A DNA stretch of 64,000 nucleotides from Porodaedalea pini (lineage: Eukaryota > Basidiomycota > Agaricomycetes > Hymenochaetales > Hymenochaetaceae), in the NCBI GenBank assembly GCA_002794775.1, contig NBAY01000006.1:682001-746000 (forward strand), given 5' to 3'. The notes below the pieces were generated by a model. That model saw only the letters and a program-made list of their open reading frames with translations. It had not been told where the DNA came from and did not search any database. Numbering within the stretch: the stretch's first letter is position 1; the number at the start of each line of letters is the position of its first letter. Below, in pieces: positions 23,401 through 32,154 of this stretch. The translations under genes and the position numbers were made by a program.

Positions 23401-24097
23401 ATGCGGGCCAGGACGTCTTGTCCATTCGCATCTCACTCACCCTCCTCATCTGCTCCACCACCTTCTTCACCTCGCCTAGGTCCTCCACCGGCTCCCTCTC
23501 GATCGCACATTCTTCTGGACAGCGGGTGAATTCGATCGAGCCCGTTTTCCAGTCGACCTCCGGATTGTGACGTCGAAGCCAGTCGTACCCCAGGAAGATG
23601 TTCGATGACGCTAGGGACGTTACTGCGAGGACGATCTTCTCCCGATGACGGTCGATCATGAGTTCGACGTCCACGTATTCCTTGATCAATCCGGCCTCAT
23701 TGTGCGTGCCATCGGCGTTCAGTACCGCGAGGGGTCGAATGTAGCGTTTCGTTTCCAACCCGTACCTCTCGATGAACCTGACGTCGATGCAGGATCCCGT
23801 GCATCCCGAATCCACAAGGGCATGTGCATCTACCTCTCTCGCCTCACCAGCTATTTCATGCTCGACGGTCAGGAGAAGGTCCAGCTGGCGTCCGCCAGTT
23901 CCTCTCATGAACAGTTGTTCGTACTCTTCATTCTTGTTCACACCGGTGGAGACTTCGTAATCGGGAAAACCATCGACGTTGTTCGCATCTACGTATTGTA
24001 CAAACGGTTGGTTATATTTTAGCGGATCCGGATTCGAAGTCTCTTGTTCTTCTCGGTCAGTCGCCCCGATGGCTACGCCTGACCATTCGCAAAACCC
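20447..24097 (-). CDS. Element 2 pol polyprotein with C-terminal chromodomain
   Basis: Uninterrupted frame from the -1 slip site (about 24097) to TAA at 20447, roughly 1215 codons. Domains in order: aspartic protease (HALVDSGCTGSC), RT with the active site IIVYLDDILIL and the LPLIDELIDKVKKAKY region, RNase H (CVEADSSNFALGG, YEIYDKEMLAIV), the integrase H2C2 zinc finger (HDSTLAGHPG...CNRCQ), the catalytic core (VTVDLIGELP, STAYHPQTDGQTERVNQE), the GPY-like segment (WYGPFDIVDKVGASAYKLKL) and a chromodomain (QYLVKWVGYNEPTWQP). The stop codon directly abuts the 3' LTR, and the last coding triplets double as the polypurine tract. All catalytic residues I can check look intact, so pol may be functional if gag is suppressed or supplied in trans. 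Confidence 0.93.
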   Translation of the reverse strand, partial: GFCEWSGVAIGATDREEQETSNPDPLKYNQPFVQYVDANNVDGFPDYEVSTGVNKNEEYEQLFMRGTGGRQLDLLLTVEHEIAGEAREVDAHALVDSGCTGSCIDVRFIERYGLETKRYIRPLAVLNADGTHNEAGLIKEYVDVELMIDRHREKIVLAVTSLASSNIFLGYDWLRRHNPEVDWKTGSIEFTRCPEECAIEREPVEDLGEVKKVVEQMRRVSEMRMDKTSWPAYLNDYADVFSEKGFEKLPEHLPWDHVIDLKPDFKPSDCKIYPLTPTEQQSLKDFLDENLKSGRIRRSISPMASPFFFIKKADKSLRPIQDYRKLNDGTIKNKYPLPLIDELIDKVKKAKYITKLDLRWGYYNIRIREGDEWKAAFRTNMGLFEPTVMFFGLCNAPATFQAFVNHIFKDLIYANLIIVYLDDILILSETIEEHIDTSRRVLQILRENGLYLKPEKCEFDAKVVKYLSHIIGNGEIRADPAKTKAIANWPVPRNLKELQQFLGMGNWLRRFIKDYSKVVRPLTSLTGKKDWVWETEQQEAFEELRRRLCSPPVLAIANDKGPFCVEADSSNFALGGVLLQKQEGKWRVIAYRSEALEPAERNYEIYDKEMLAIVSALKEWRQYLLGAHHKIEIWSDHANLTYFRSAQKLSYRQARWRTELEEFDFHLEHKSGKTMGKADLLSRKAGYDQGKDDNDGVVFIKEKWLNRGVVRTSRDEMLERVGEAQRAQDESERPTNMVKVDGLWRMKGKVYVPSMMKEAVLREYHDSTLAGHPGSSKTVELVRRDFWWASMFSDVRTYVRGCNRCQRTKALRTSRSRPLHPNAIPEGPWEIVTVDLIGELPDSKGHNAICVFVDRFSKQMHAIPTTTKLSAEGMAQLYRDHVFRLHGLPKKIIHDRGTQFDASMMKELYKLLHIEGNPSTAYHPQTDGQTERVNQELKQYLRLFVDHRQSDWKDWLPLAEFAYNNREHSATKMSPFYANTGRHPMSFDTVRTSSANMSAEEFTKHIKETHHVAKDNLVKAAEDMKRYHDRTAGASVEYKAGDKVFLDGQNISTDTPTKKLADKWYGPFDIVDKVGASAYKLKLPKRWKKVHPVFNEALLKPAVEPSFESQKQPPPPPPDIVDNEEEYELEEVLDSRLHRGKLQYLVKWVGYNEPTWQPETDFGENAKEAIAEFYLKHPGAPRKLDIPRQRLRPLFVDTEPDDRDHGWSGRPTLKGG

Positions 24098-25152
24098 TGC
24101 GAGTCGACGACCTCTTCGTTATCGCCTTCTTCCTCCACATAGTCCTCCACTGTCGACCTCCGAGTGTCTACGACTTCCTCGAAGGCCGACTCCTTCATCG
24201 CTCCGAGCTCGTTGGCGAGGACACGACGTTCGCCTGGCGCCATCAGTTCCAGCATGCGCTGGATGATCGGTTTTGCCTGTGGGCACTTGTCTTTAAAGTG
24301 GCCCAGCCCACCACAGATCCAGCACGCACGTCGTCGTTGTGCCTCGTTCATCGAGACGTCCATCGGTTGACCAGCGCCTCCAAAGGTGACGCTGGTCGCA
24401 TCGCGTCTGTCGACGTGAGGGGCCGCTACCTGACGGCGAGCTGGGGGCGCTTGTTGTGGTAGGTGAGGAGGGGGAAGAAAGGCGCGTCCTCGTTGGATAG
24501 CGCGAATCTGCTGTTCGCCGCGGTCTATTTCAATCGCCTTGTTCTTCCAATCCTCGTATTTCGTTGGGACTGGCGTCGACCTTAGCACTCCACGGACCAC
24601 CTCGATGTTCATCGCCCGCTTGAGGCGATCGCAGATGACGCTGTCGTCTTTCAACTCGGCGCGCTTAATTATCACGTCGAACTTCTGGAAGAACTCGTCC
24701 GCGGTTAGGTCCTTCTGAACCTTATCTCGGAAATCCTTCAGCGCCTTCTCCTTGCGATTCGGGTCATCGAACGAGGCGTCGAGTCATTCCTGGAATCTTT
24801 CCCAGCTGTCGGTGAAGGTGACTATCCCCGACGTTGTCGACTCCTCGACGTAGTTCTGCGCCCACGTTGCCGCATTACCACCCTTCAGGTAGGAGAGAGC
24901 TACATAAATCTTACTCTCTGACGTAGGGTATTGACTTGGATTTGCGGATACAAAAAGGAGGACTTCACGTCTGAAGTCGAGGTAATCGTCGCCACCAGTG
25001 AATTCTCGTGGCCGGGCGACATCTATGTTGGGGGTCGGGGGGTTAGCGGCCGCGACCGGTGCTGGGGCGTTGTTCGCCTGATGGGCGAAGGCATTCGCAA
25101 CAATGGCCGCGATCTGTGCCATTTGCTGTTGGCTGAAACCTTCTGCTGACAT
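24073..25152 (-). pseudogene. Element 2 gag with one internal TGA
   Basis: ATG at 25152, one frame to TAG at 24073-24075, broken only by TGA near 24784, where the neighbouring protein sequence predicts Arg (CGA). The N-terminal part is Ala/Gln/Pro-rich, followed by the Gag domain (ATWAQNYVEES, ADEFFQKFDV). A CCHC zinc knuckle (CWICGGLGHFKDKC) and an acidic tail follow. The product would package the element RNA. With the stop uncorrected, the nucleocapsid part and pol cannot be made, so the copy is probably inactive despite its intact pol. Confidence 0.88.
24091..24097 (-). promoter_or_regulatory. -1 ribosomal frameshift heptamer GGGTTTT at gag-pol junction
   Basis: Coding-strand G GGT TTT fits the X XXY YYZ slippery pattern in the gag frame. 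It lies 15 nt before the gag TAG, and the pol frame is open from this point in the -1 frame. The yeast L-A virus uses the near-identical GGGTTTA. A downstream structure was not checked. Confidence 0.75.
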
Positions 25153-25862
25153 CGCGGGTTCGGGTGCGGGTGTCGAAGGTTCTGGAGGAGTCGGCGGTGA
25201 GGGGTCTCTGTTGGTCTCGTGGTAAGGACCTGGGGTCGGTGGTAGGTTGACCGTAGACGTTGACGGTGCAGGTGACGATGGAGCGGCTGGGGGCCACCTT
25301 GCTCTCCTCCCTCGTTCGTCTGATGAATACCAGCTGCACCGGATTTCACTCCACCAGATGTCGTGAGTGACGCCGCTATTATTGGTCGCGATGTAGCCTG
25401 GTCAGTCTGGATCCCAACGGGCTGAAGCAGGAAGGGCCCGTTGCTGTTCGTCGGTGAGATCTATCTTGACGTTGGCGGAGGGACAGGGATCGGTTGCGCG
25501 TTCGATCCAGGGTTACGCCAACGTTGAGCGGGTTCGTCAGCGAAGTTGATGACGAGGCGGTAGGATCCGAGTGAGATTACAAATGAGATTGTCGTCGAAG
25601 TTTGGACTCGTCTTGTTACCCACGTCCACGTTAGGTGCGTGCTCCACCAGAGGCTAATTCGTAGAGCCAGGGTCGGGAAATGTCGGTTGATATATTTACG
25701 TAATACACGAACGTCCGAAAACGTCCGGGCAGGGTTGAGGGTTGTCGTTTAGGGGGTTTACACGTCAAGTCCGTCGAGGGGAGCGCTCCTCTAGACTGAG
25801 TGAAGGCGAGTCGACAGCGACGACTTACGCTGGGGATGAGCCTGGTTGAGGTTCTGCTTTTA

Positions 25863-26275
25863 TGTTAGGCGGGAGCCCGGGAGACGACTCGGACTGGGCA
25901 GGCCTCAGCTGACTGTTGTCTGGGACGTGCTATACTCGAGCGTAGGCTTGGGACACGTTTACTCAGGCTAGGTCGTCGCGGAGGTAAGAGGATTAATACA
26001 AGTCTAAACTAATACAAGGGGGACGAGTCTCACCTAGGTCGTCGCGGAGGTAAGAGGAAAAGCAGAACAAGGAGTTCATGCGATTCCTGAGACCTTATAT
26101 AGCGACGACCGTGAGACTATATTACCTAACATTACATAACGAGTGGGAATGGAACAAATGAAGGTAGTGTGGGAATGATTGTGTAAGATGGGTAAATATA
26201 ATGAAAAGGACGAATATAATAAAGGAAATGGTAAAAGGAAAAATAAAGGAAAAGGTGAAAGTTCAGGTTCTAACA
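25863..26275 (-). repeat. Element 2 5' LTR
   Basis: 413-bp partner of 20034-20446, nearly identical, with the same TATA box and internal 24-bp direct repeat. AATGG follows at 26276. Confidence 0.93.
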
Positions 26276-26299
26276 AATGGGAGTTTGGGGTTCCGCCAT

Positions 26300-27157
26300 G
26301 ACAGGCGATGATGTGGGTGATGGATGGGGTGGTTGAAGGGCTCCTAGCTCGTCGTCTATGCGTACTAGGTCGTCGTTGGTCAGCGGTGGTAGTTGTGCGA
26401 GGACAGCATCGGCGGTGTCTTCCGGTGGTGTATTCCAATGCTGTGCTGCTGATCCAGACGGTCGGGCGTACGGGTGTGGAGCCAGCTCAGATCAGAAACA
26501 ACACTGCCAGCCAACAGGTGGTGCAGACACCTGCGGATCTGATTGAGCGCTGTAACAAAACTCCAGGTGTGGTGGTCAACTTTCACTTGCTGATCAAACC
26601 CGGATCTTCCTCTGTGAAGACTCCAACGGGCACCAAGGGACCTCTCCGAAGATCACCCCCAAGGCCTGGTAGCTACTCTCAAGTGGGTCAGGCTCAATGT
26701 TACCCCCTCTCAAACGAGCGCTGGTTGATCGAATAGAAAGAAGACAGCGGTTTGTAAAACAAGTGAGTTAGGTAATGAAAGTAAAGGATTAATGACGTAT
26801 CGGCCTGATCGATGCATGTGAGATCGATCTGAGAACAGGTGTGGGTCAAAGCGATCGTAGTCGGGGTCGCAGTCCAAGTCGTCGGACGCGTCGGATAAGA
26901 ATGTTGGTTTATAGTTCAGGGTTGTGGACGGGTAGTGGACGGTTTTGAGGTACTTGAACAATGTAAGGGTTGAGTGTAATGATGATGGATAAGAGGAAGA
27001 GGTCGAGTGTGAAGGTGATAGTCGGTGTGCAGGTGAGATGGTAGAACGTGGTGCGATAAAGGGACTGGTGTCGGTAAGAGATGCGAACGTTCAGAGCCAG
27101 CTCGGTAGTGGTGACTGAGAAGTGCGCAAGGTGGTAAGGAGTTTAGTTTTGACCTTG
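26300..27157 (-). other. Element 1 leader (between 5' LTR and gag ATG)
   Basis: About 860 bp of untranslated leader containing no conserved protein. The sequence next to the LTR on the coding strand begins AAGGTCAAAACTAAAC. I could not match it to a tRNA 3' end, so the priming mechanism is unknown. Confidence 0.5.
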
Positions 27158-27608
27158 TGTCAGCGATGGACTATGGATATGCAAGAGGTAACCGGGTCGC
27201 GCGGAACTCAGTCAGAGGAAGAGGGGAGCGAGAGAGAGAGAGCAGTGAGCCAGGGGAGCTGACACAGTGCAGAGGTGGGAGGGCAGCTTCTGGACGTAGC
27301 CAGGTAGAATTGACCAGGTCGAAACTAAGGGATAAGTACAGGAGTACTACCTACTTATATACCCTGCAGAGGCTGTGCACGGACCAGGGAATCAGCTACT
27401 ACATAAAGATAGATGAAAGAACATCATGGAACTTCATAGAACAATAGCGTCATAGTATCAGTCAGCAAATAATGAGAGTGTGGGAAAGGGGCATAATGGA
27501 TATGAGTAAGTCAAAATAAGTGTGATTAGTAATGAGTGGATAAGATATGATAAGATAAGATAGGGGAAAATGGTAAGAGAATAAAATAATTAAAAAGCGT
27601 CCATGACA
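27158..27608 (-). repeat. Element 1 5' LTR
   Basis: 451-bp partner of 13909-14358, with TGTCA...TGACA ends and a TATA box near 27350. It is followed at 27609 by the GAATC target duplication. It retains CG where the 3' LTR has TG or CA at several sites, and the reverse at others. Confidence 0.92.
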
Positions 27609-28649
27609 GAATCAGACAGGAGCATTAGATGTGAAGGGGGAAATGTGGGCACCCTCCTGGAGCACTGCCAACTCTCTCTATTCTGCAGTACACATTGTCT
27701 GTTAAGTACTACAATAAAGTGGGATGAATCAGCATTGGAAAAACAGTGGGAAAGCCAAGAAGGATGTGACATATACTATGTAAAACATTCATTGGCTCCT
27801 GCACATTGAGCATAGTATGCAGGGGTGACAAAAGATATGACTTGAATCATGATAAAGCAGCCAGAGTTCCAAATGATAAGAAAAAGGGTAGAGAATGTTA
27901 GCCAGTGATTGACTGATAACATTGGATGGTCAGGAGGGACATGGAAGGAATATTATTAAGTGTTTGACAAAATGGAGAAATGTAGGAGTCCAAGAGCTGA
28001 AATGTCAAAAACATCAGGAACATCAAAGGTTGAGAGATCTGAATGACAAGAAAAAGGGTGAGGGACATTGACCAGTGAAGTGGATGATTGAATGATAACA
28101 TTGGATGGTTGGGACAGACATGGAAGGGGCAGGAATAAGTGTCTAACAAAGTGGGAACATGTAAAAGTCTGAGAGTCAAAATGTCAAAAATGTTGAGAGC
28201 ATTGTAAATCAAAGAAAGCCATAAAGTCAGGAATATTGCATAAGTGGGAATGACAGGTGATGAGATCATTACTTAAATGGGAGACTGGCAGAGTGAGAAC
28301 ATTGGGAAAGTGTGCAGTAGTCAAAGAATGGCCAGCTGATGTGTAGGCAAGTGCAGAGCACCATAATATATTGCCACAAGGGTTAGAGGATGTGCTACAG
28401 GATTTAGAATCTGTGTGTTGAGAATCAAAGATTGACATTGCTCCATTTCTGCATCCATAGATCTACTGTCAGCCACTTTCCACATTATAATTCTGCCCAA
28501 CAATATAAAATGTCAGCTGTGACATTATCTACCTCAGTCCTATACTATTACTACAACTAAGGTGAGATTTCCAATGAGTGCTATCTGTGATTTCTATTCT
28601 TACATTCATTATATAGTTCTATCATATACAGTTCTGAAAACTGTGCTTA
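27609..28649. other. Right part of the older inserted DNA
   Basis: AT-rich, no gene. It contains the degenerate tandem repeat listed separately. With 11791-13908 it forms about 3.1 kb of foreign DNA between the two NLR halves, into which element 1 later inserted. Confidence 0.45.
27868..28250. repeat. Degenerate tandem repeat of about 180 bp
   Basis: Two adjacent units share a run of common blocks: agaaaaagggt, gataacattggatggt, gacatggaagg, a taagtgt..gacaaa block, and a gtc..gag..aatgtcaaaaa block. Units start near 27868 and 28050. A weaker third unit may follow toward 28440. Confidence 0.65.
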
Positions 28650-29465
28650 CTAGATATTTGCAGACAGATGCAGTCCAGGTCTGTCATCTATCATTCCTTG
28701 ACTTCATTGAAAGTGAGATGAGGTCCAAGGAGTTCTGGATGGAGATAGCAAAGTTGGATACAATAATGACAAAGAAGCGCTTTGAAATTATGATAGCTGG
28801 GCTCAAGTTCAACATATATAATTTAGAAACCTCATATCTTCCTAATAATAAAGTCCTGGACCTCAAAGAGTGTGTGGATTAGCATATTCCCCAGAATCTA
28901 CAGTACAGCTGTCTCTACTAGCTGAATCACCTGTCTGAGTCTGAGACTGATTATTTAATTAAAGAGTTGATATGACAGTTGCTATGCAAGCTGTTATGTG
29001 AAATGACATCACTGTATTGGCTGGAGGTATTAAGTCTCATGGTGGAGTTCAAAGTGGCAGTGATCATTCTTCAAAAGTTCCCAGACATCATCAAGGTTTG
29101 TGATTTTATACTGTAGCTTAAGCAATAATATCTAATGACATACAAAGGCTTGGAGACTGATAGAAAGCTCTCTGATAATACCTCTGACCTATACTGGTTT
29201 GTCATAGCATATCAGGAACCAATGACAATGAGCATACTACACATTTATGTTTCAGCATTGATCTGGGCACCATTAGAGTCACTTATTGCAAAGTCACATT
29301 GGCTGAAATTTAACAGTCAGCAATGTGTTCTCAAAGGACTTAACAAGCATTGTCCCACTAATCTACAGACATTGACATTGGATTCCAGCATGAGCTATGT
29401 TGCTTACTCTCCAGATGCATATTATATTGTCTCTAGGTTTTATGACAGTACCATCCAGAGATGAC
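28650..29465 (+). pseudogene. C-terminal half of the broken NACHT-WD40 gene, up to first WD40 repeat
   Basis: Starts with VQVCHLSFLDFIES, the segment expected shortly after the NACHT helical region that ends near 11790. It continues through IAGLKFNIYNLETSYLPNN and ISALIWAPLESLIAKSHW-type sequence to a WD40 repeat (VAYSPDAYYIVSRFYDSTIQ). There are several in-frame stops and small frame changes. Orientation and order match the N-terminal half 16.9 kb upstream, so both are pieces of one former gene. Plus-strand WD40 sequence stops near 29465, where the next repeats are inverted. Confidence 0.72.
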
Positions 29466-29820
29466 ATGGCATCCCTCTGGGGAGTATCCAACAGACCTGA
29501 CTGATAACCCATGACTTTCAAGAGGCTTTCCAACCAGACTACTGCTCTGAGCATCCCAGATCTGGATGGTACTATTGTGAGACCCAGAGACAATATGGCA
29601 ACTGTCTAGGAAGTATCTCACAGACACAATCAATTCCTCATGGCATTTAAGAGGCTGCCAATCAGACTCCCACTCTGAGCATCCCAGATGCAGATAGTTC
29701 TGTCCTGAGACCCAGAGATGATATCATCTCTGGGTCTTAGGACAGAACCATCCAGATCTGGGACGTTCAGAGCTGCAGTCCGGTTGGAGAGACTCTTAAG
29801 GCCATAGCAATCAGGTCAGG
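29433..29820 (-). pseudogene. Inverted WD40-repeat remnants with a 50-bp-arm palindrome
   Basis: On the minus strand 29433-29690 encodes WD40 repeats (SCHIVSGSHNSTIQIWDAQ, SVGYSPEGCHVISG). From about 29724 the plus strand again encodes a WD40 repeat (RTIQIWDVQSCSPVG, with a stop). The junction, centred at 29722/29723, is a near-perfect palindrome with arms of at least 50 bp (29671-29774). The central segment of the WD40 array has therefore been inverted relative to its flanks. Confidence 0.65.
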
Positions 29821-30232
29821 TCTTTCAGATACTCCCCAGATAGACACCGTGGATGAATGAGATTGTTGGGTGTATGGTTGGAGGGAAGGGTGTAAGAGGC
29901 ATATGTATTGCTGAGAAATTTAGAAGAGAGGAAAGAAGAGAGTAAAAGGTGGAAGGTGCGCCGAAGTGGTACCAACAAGAGCAAAGACCTCTGCAATTGT
30001 GAGCAAGCATCCAATAACCAGCAAAGAAAGGCCCTCAAGCTCCACACAGTCCAACTCGACGTAGCCCAGACCAGTAGCCCGCACCCATATCCAACGCATC
30101 CAAATCCGTAAGTCGCGAAAGTCGTTGCACCAGCCTACACATGATCACCAAGCCCGAGCCCATGCCCGAGATCAACAGTCGTGAGACTATCCAACATGGA
30201 CATCGACATGAACGCCTATCCCTGTCCGTCAA
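29821..30232. other. Intergenic between NLR remnant and cyclin-like gene
   Basis: Nothing supported. It marks the right boundary of the AT-rich transposon block. GC content and coding density rise beyond about 30.1 kb. Confidence 0.4.
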
Positions 30233-31790
30233 TCACACTTCCGTATCCAATTCCACCCATGCCGCTATCACAGTCCCGGGAATGGGACCGCCCACGGAGA
30301 GCACCTGCGCATACCACGCAACCGGATCTGAGACGTCCACGGGGACAAATCGGTGGCCCTTCACTGCACCCAGGCCGGAACCCACGACACCGCCTTGGGC
30401 GCCATTAGGCGACACGCCTGCAAGCCGCACGGCCGTAGGCATGTCTGGCGGAGTCGCGACGGCCTCCGACCCGATGCTCGAGCCTGAGTCGGACGAATCG
30501 TTCGAGTCCGTGCTCTCGAGCGTTGATTCATCAAGTGAGGGCGGCGAGTACGAAAGGCGCGGTGTCGGATCAGAAGATAATGGTATCTGTGACGTAAAAA
30601 CGGAAGAAAGCATGTCTGCTGCGGGCTGATGCGCTGCAATGACCGCGAGAGGTGCACCTGCAAACGAGAACGGCAACGATCCTGGGGATCGATAGCGGGG
30701 CAGCACGCTTCGCATTGCAGCATCATCTGGTAGCGTCGCAGCACATCCAAGTGCTCTACTTGCCATCCCTGCCTCATGGCCAAATTCCGGGCTTGCGCCT
30801 GCGTCTGACAAAAGTGGACTCGGGAAGTGTGTCGCGTTGCGCATTGCAGAAACCGGAGACGATCCAAATGCGATTGTACCCTCGCTTTTTGTGCATTGCT
30901 TACTGCGCGAGTTCTCTTCCTGGGGCGGCGTAGAGCCCTTGCCGACCCAGAGACGCCACCCAAGCGCATCGCCGAGTGCGCGTTCGCAGCGTCCAACGAC
31001 TTGAATAGCACCGATCCTGTAAGAATGTTGATGTTAGAATGAGCGCAGTGAAGAAGGTGCGCCGCGGGCAAAGAAGCGGCGATGGCAGAGGTGGCAGCGG
31101 CGTGAGCGGTTTTGCCGGAATCTTACGATGCTTGTCGTTAGACTGCCTTTGAGTCTACATCTGCTGAGTTAATAGAAGGGAAGCGTCCATCTGGAGGACC
31201 GTCGGTACACACGATGTCGCGGACGGGTCCATTGACTTCAGTTCCGTCGGAAGGCCGCAGAGGTTGGACGTGTCCAAATAGGTATTCACCTTCGACGAGG
31301 CAGACGCCTCGTCTTCCTTCACGATCCTCTTATCTAACTCCGGCTTGCCTCTCACTTCCGTACCAAGCCTCTCTTTCTCCACGAGCTCCGGCACCTTCCC
31401 TCTCGCCGCCTCGATGTAGCAGAGCGTCGAATGAAGGATACTGCATGTTGTGTGTGAACGGCGGAGGACCTCCTGTACGAATGTCTTGATCGGAACGAGA
31501 TCCTTCTCGGACACGATGGTTGCGACGTTGCTGCCGAAATTCTCGGCGAGAAAGGCGGATGGGAAAACGGCTGACGTCGATGAAGCGTATGGTGGGTCGG
31601 AAGGGGCAGGAGGAAGAGGGAGGAAAGTATACTGGATGAACAGGGCGAGGGAAGTTGAACCAACTGACGTTTTAGTGGCTGGCGTTGAGAAGGGAGTGTC
31701 AACAGCTGTTTCGTCACCACCGTGATAACTGTTTGAGTTGAGAAGACGACCGGGATGCCCTCTCAGGGCGCCAGATGTCGGTCAGGCTTT
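30233..31790 (-). pseudogene. Pho80/PCL-type cyclin gene, probably decayed
   Basis: Minus-strand blocks match a PCL-type cyclin in order. A SLTDIWRPE segment near 31770 is followed by a GIPVVF block in a shifted frame. A VPIKTFVQEVLRRSHTTCSI block near 31490 and an LLCPRRTFFTALILTSTFLQ block near 31050 come next. Last are VGRCERALGDALGWRLWVGK near 30980 and a long Ser/Pro tail to the stop at 30233 (SPPSLDESTLESTDSNDSSD). The helix normally lying between QDRCYS and GRCERALG is missing, and a TAG follows the LLTQQM segment. The frames cannot be joined by simple introns. Either the gene is degenerate, or its exon structure is unusual. Family members activate Pho85-like CDKs. Confidence 0.55.
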
Positions 31791-32154
31791 TCACAGCTTG
31801 ATCTAGGATCGAGCACATCAGTTAGAGAAGCAAGACAATTTATCTTTGCGTGCACACCTTGGAAGGTTGCCGACAATGGGAATGCTTGACTCGCCGACCA
31901 GGAAAGCCACGTAGTTTGCTTTTGCCGGGTGCATCTTCGGGACTTGGGATTGTTTCAATGGTCGAGGCACCGCTTGCTGCAGCGCCGAAGAGAGTAGGTG
32001 CGGGTATTGGGAGAAGGTGGAGACAGCGGGAGAGATACCAGATACAATGCCATGTTTGGACAGCGTTTCTTACGTAAGTTCAGAGTTGAGGAGTGAGGTC
32101 ACTGACATACACTCCAGCTGGCAATCCGCCTTCTGACAAGCATCGTTCACTGTG

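Larger units (their letters stand above)
20034..26275 (-). mobile_element. Element 2: complete Ty3/gypsy chromovirus nested in element 1 gag
   Basis: A 6242-bp element with 413-bp LTRs at 20034-20446 and 25863-26275 and a perfect AATGG target duplication (20029-20033 and 26276-26280). Gag is at 24073-25152, and pol reads uninterrupted to 20447. The LTRs differ at only three positions, so it is the youngest event that can be dated in the block. The single coding lesion I see is one TGA in gag near 24784. It belongs to the same broad clade as element 1 (shared gene order, homologous frameshift site, chromodomain), but its LTR is unrelated in sequence. Confidence 0.95.
18510..26299 (-). pseudogene. 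Element 1 gag, split by element 2 and by a solo LTR
   Basis: Gag begins with ATG at 26299. Its first eight codons end in the AATGG duplication, and the frame resumes at 20028 on the other side of element 2. It runs to 19603, is interrupted by the solo LTR, and continues from about 19149 to the stop at 18510-18512. Removing both insertions with one duplication copy each keeps a single frame. Two point stops remain: TAG near 19984 and TGA at 19603. A Pro/Ala/Gln-rich N-terminus is followed by a retrotransposon Gag domain (LWAQNFLESIK) and a CCHC zinc knuckle (CYYCKKPRHLQRDC), in which the usual Gly before His is Arg. An acidic tail ends in the frameshift region. Confidence 0.88.
13909..27608 (-). 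mobile_element. Element 1: Ty3/gypsy chromodomain retrotransposon containing two later insertions
   Basis: Complete LTR element with the 5' LTR at 27158-27608 and the 3' LTR at 13909-14358, flanked by a perfect 5-bp target duplication GAATC (13904-13908 and 27609-27613). Internal order on the minus strand is leader, gag, then protease-RT-RNaseH-integrase-chromodomain. After subtracting element 2 (6242 bp plus a 5-bp duplication) and a solo LTR (446 bp plus a 5-bp duplication), the element is about 7.0 kb. It is inactive: gag carries TGA and TAG stops, and pol carries seven in-frame TGA codons with no frameshift. Domain order RT-RNaseH-IN places it in Ty3/gypsy, and the chromodomain in the chromovirus branch. 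Confidence 0.93.

Noticed and set aside
30141..30629. Plus-strand acidic ORF of 162 codons
   Set aside because: It is antisense to the Ser/Pro-rich tail of the cyclin-like gene, whose upstream blocks on the minus strand match a known family. The plus frame has no such support.
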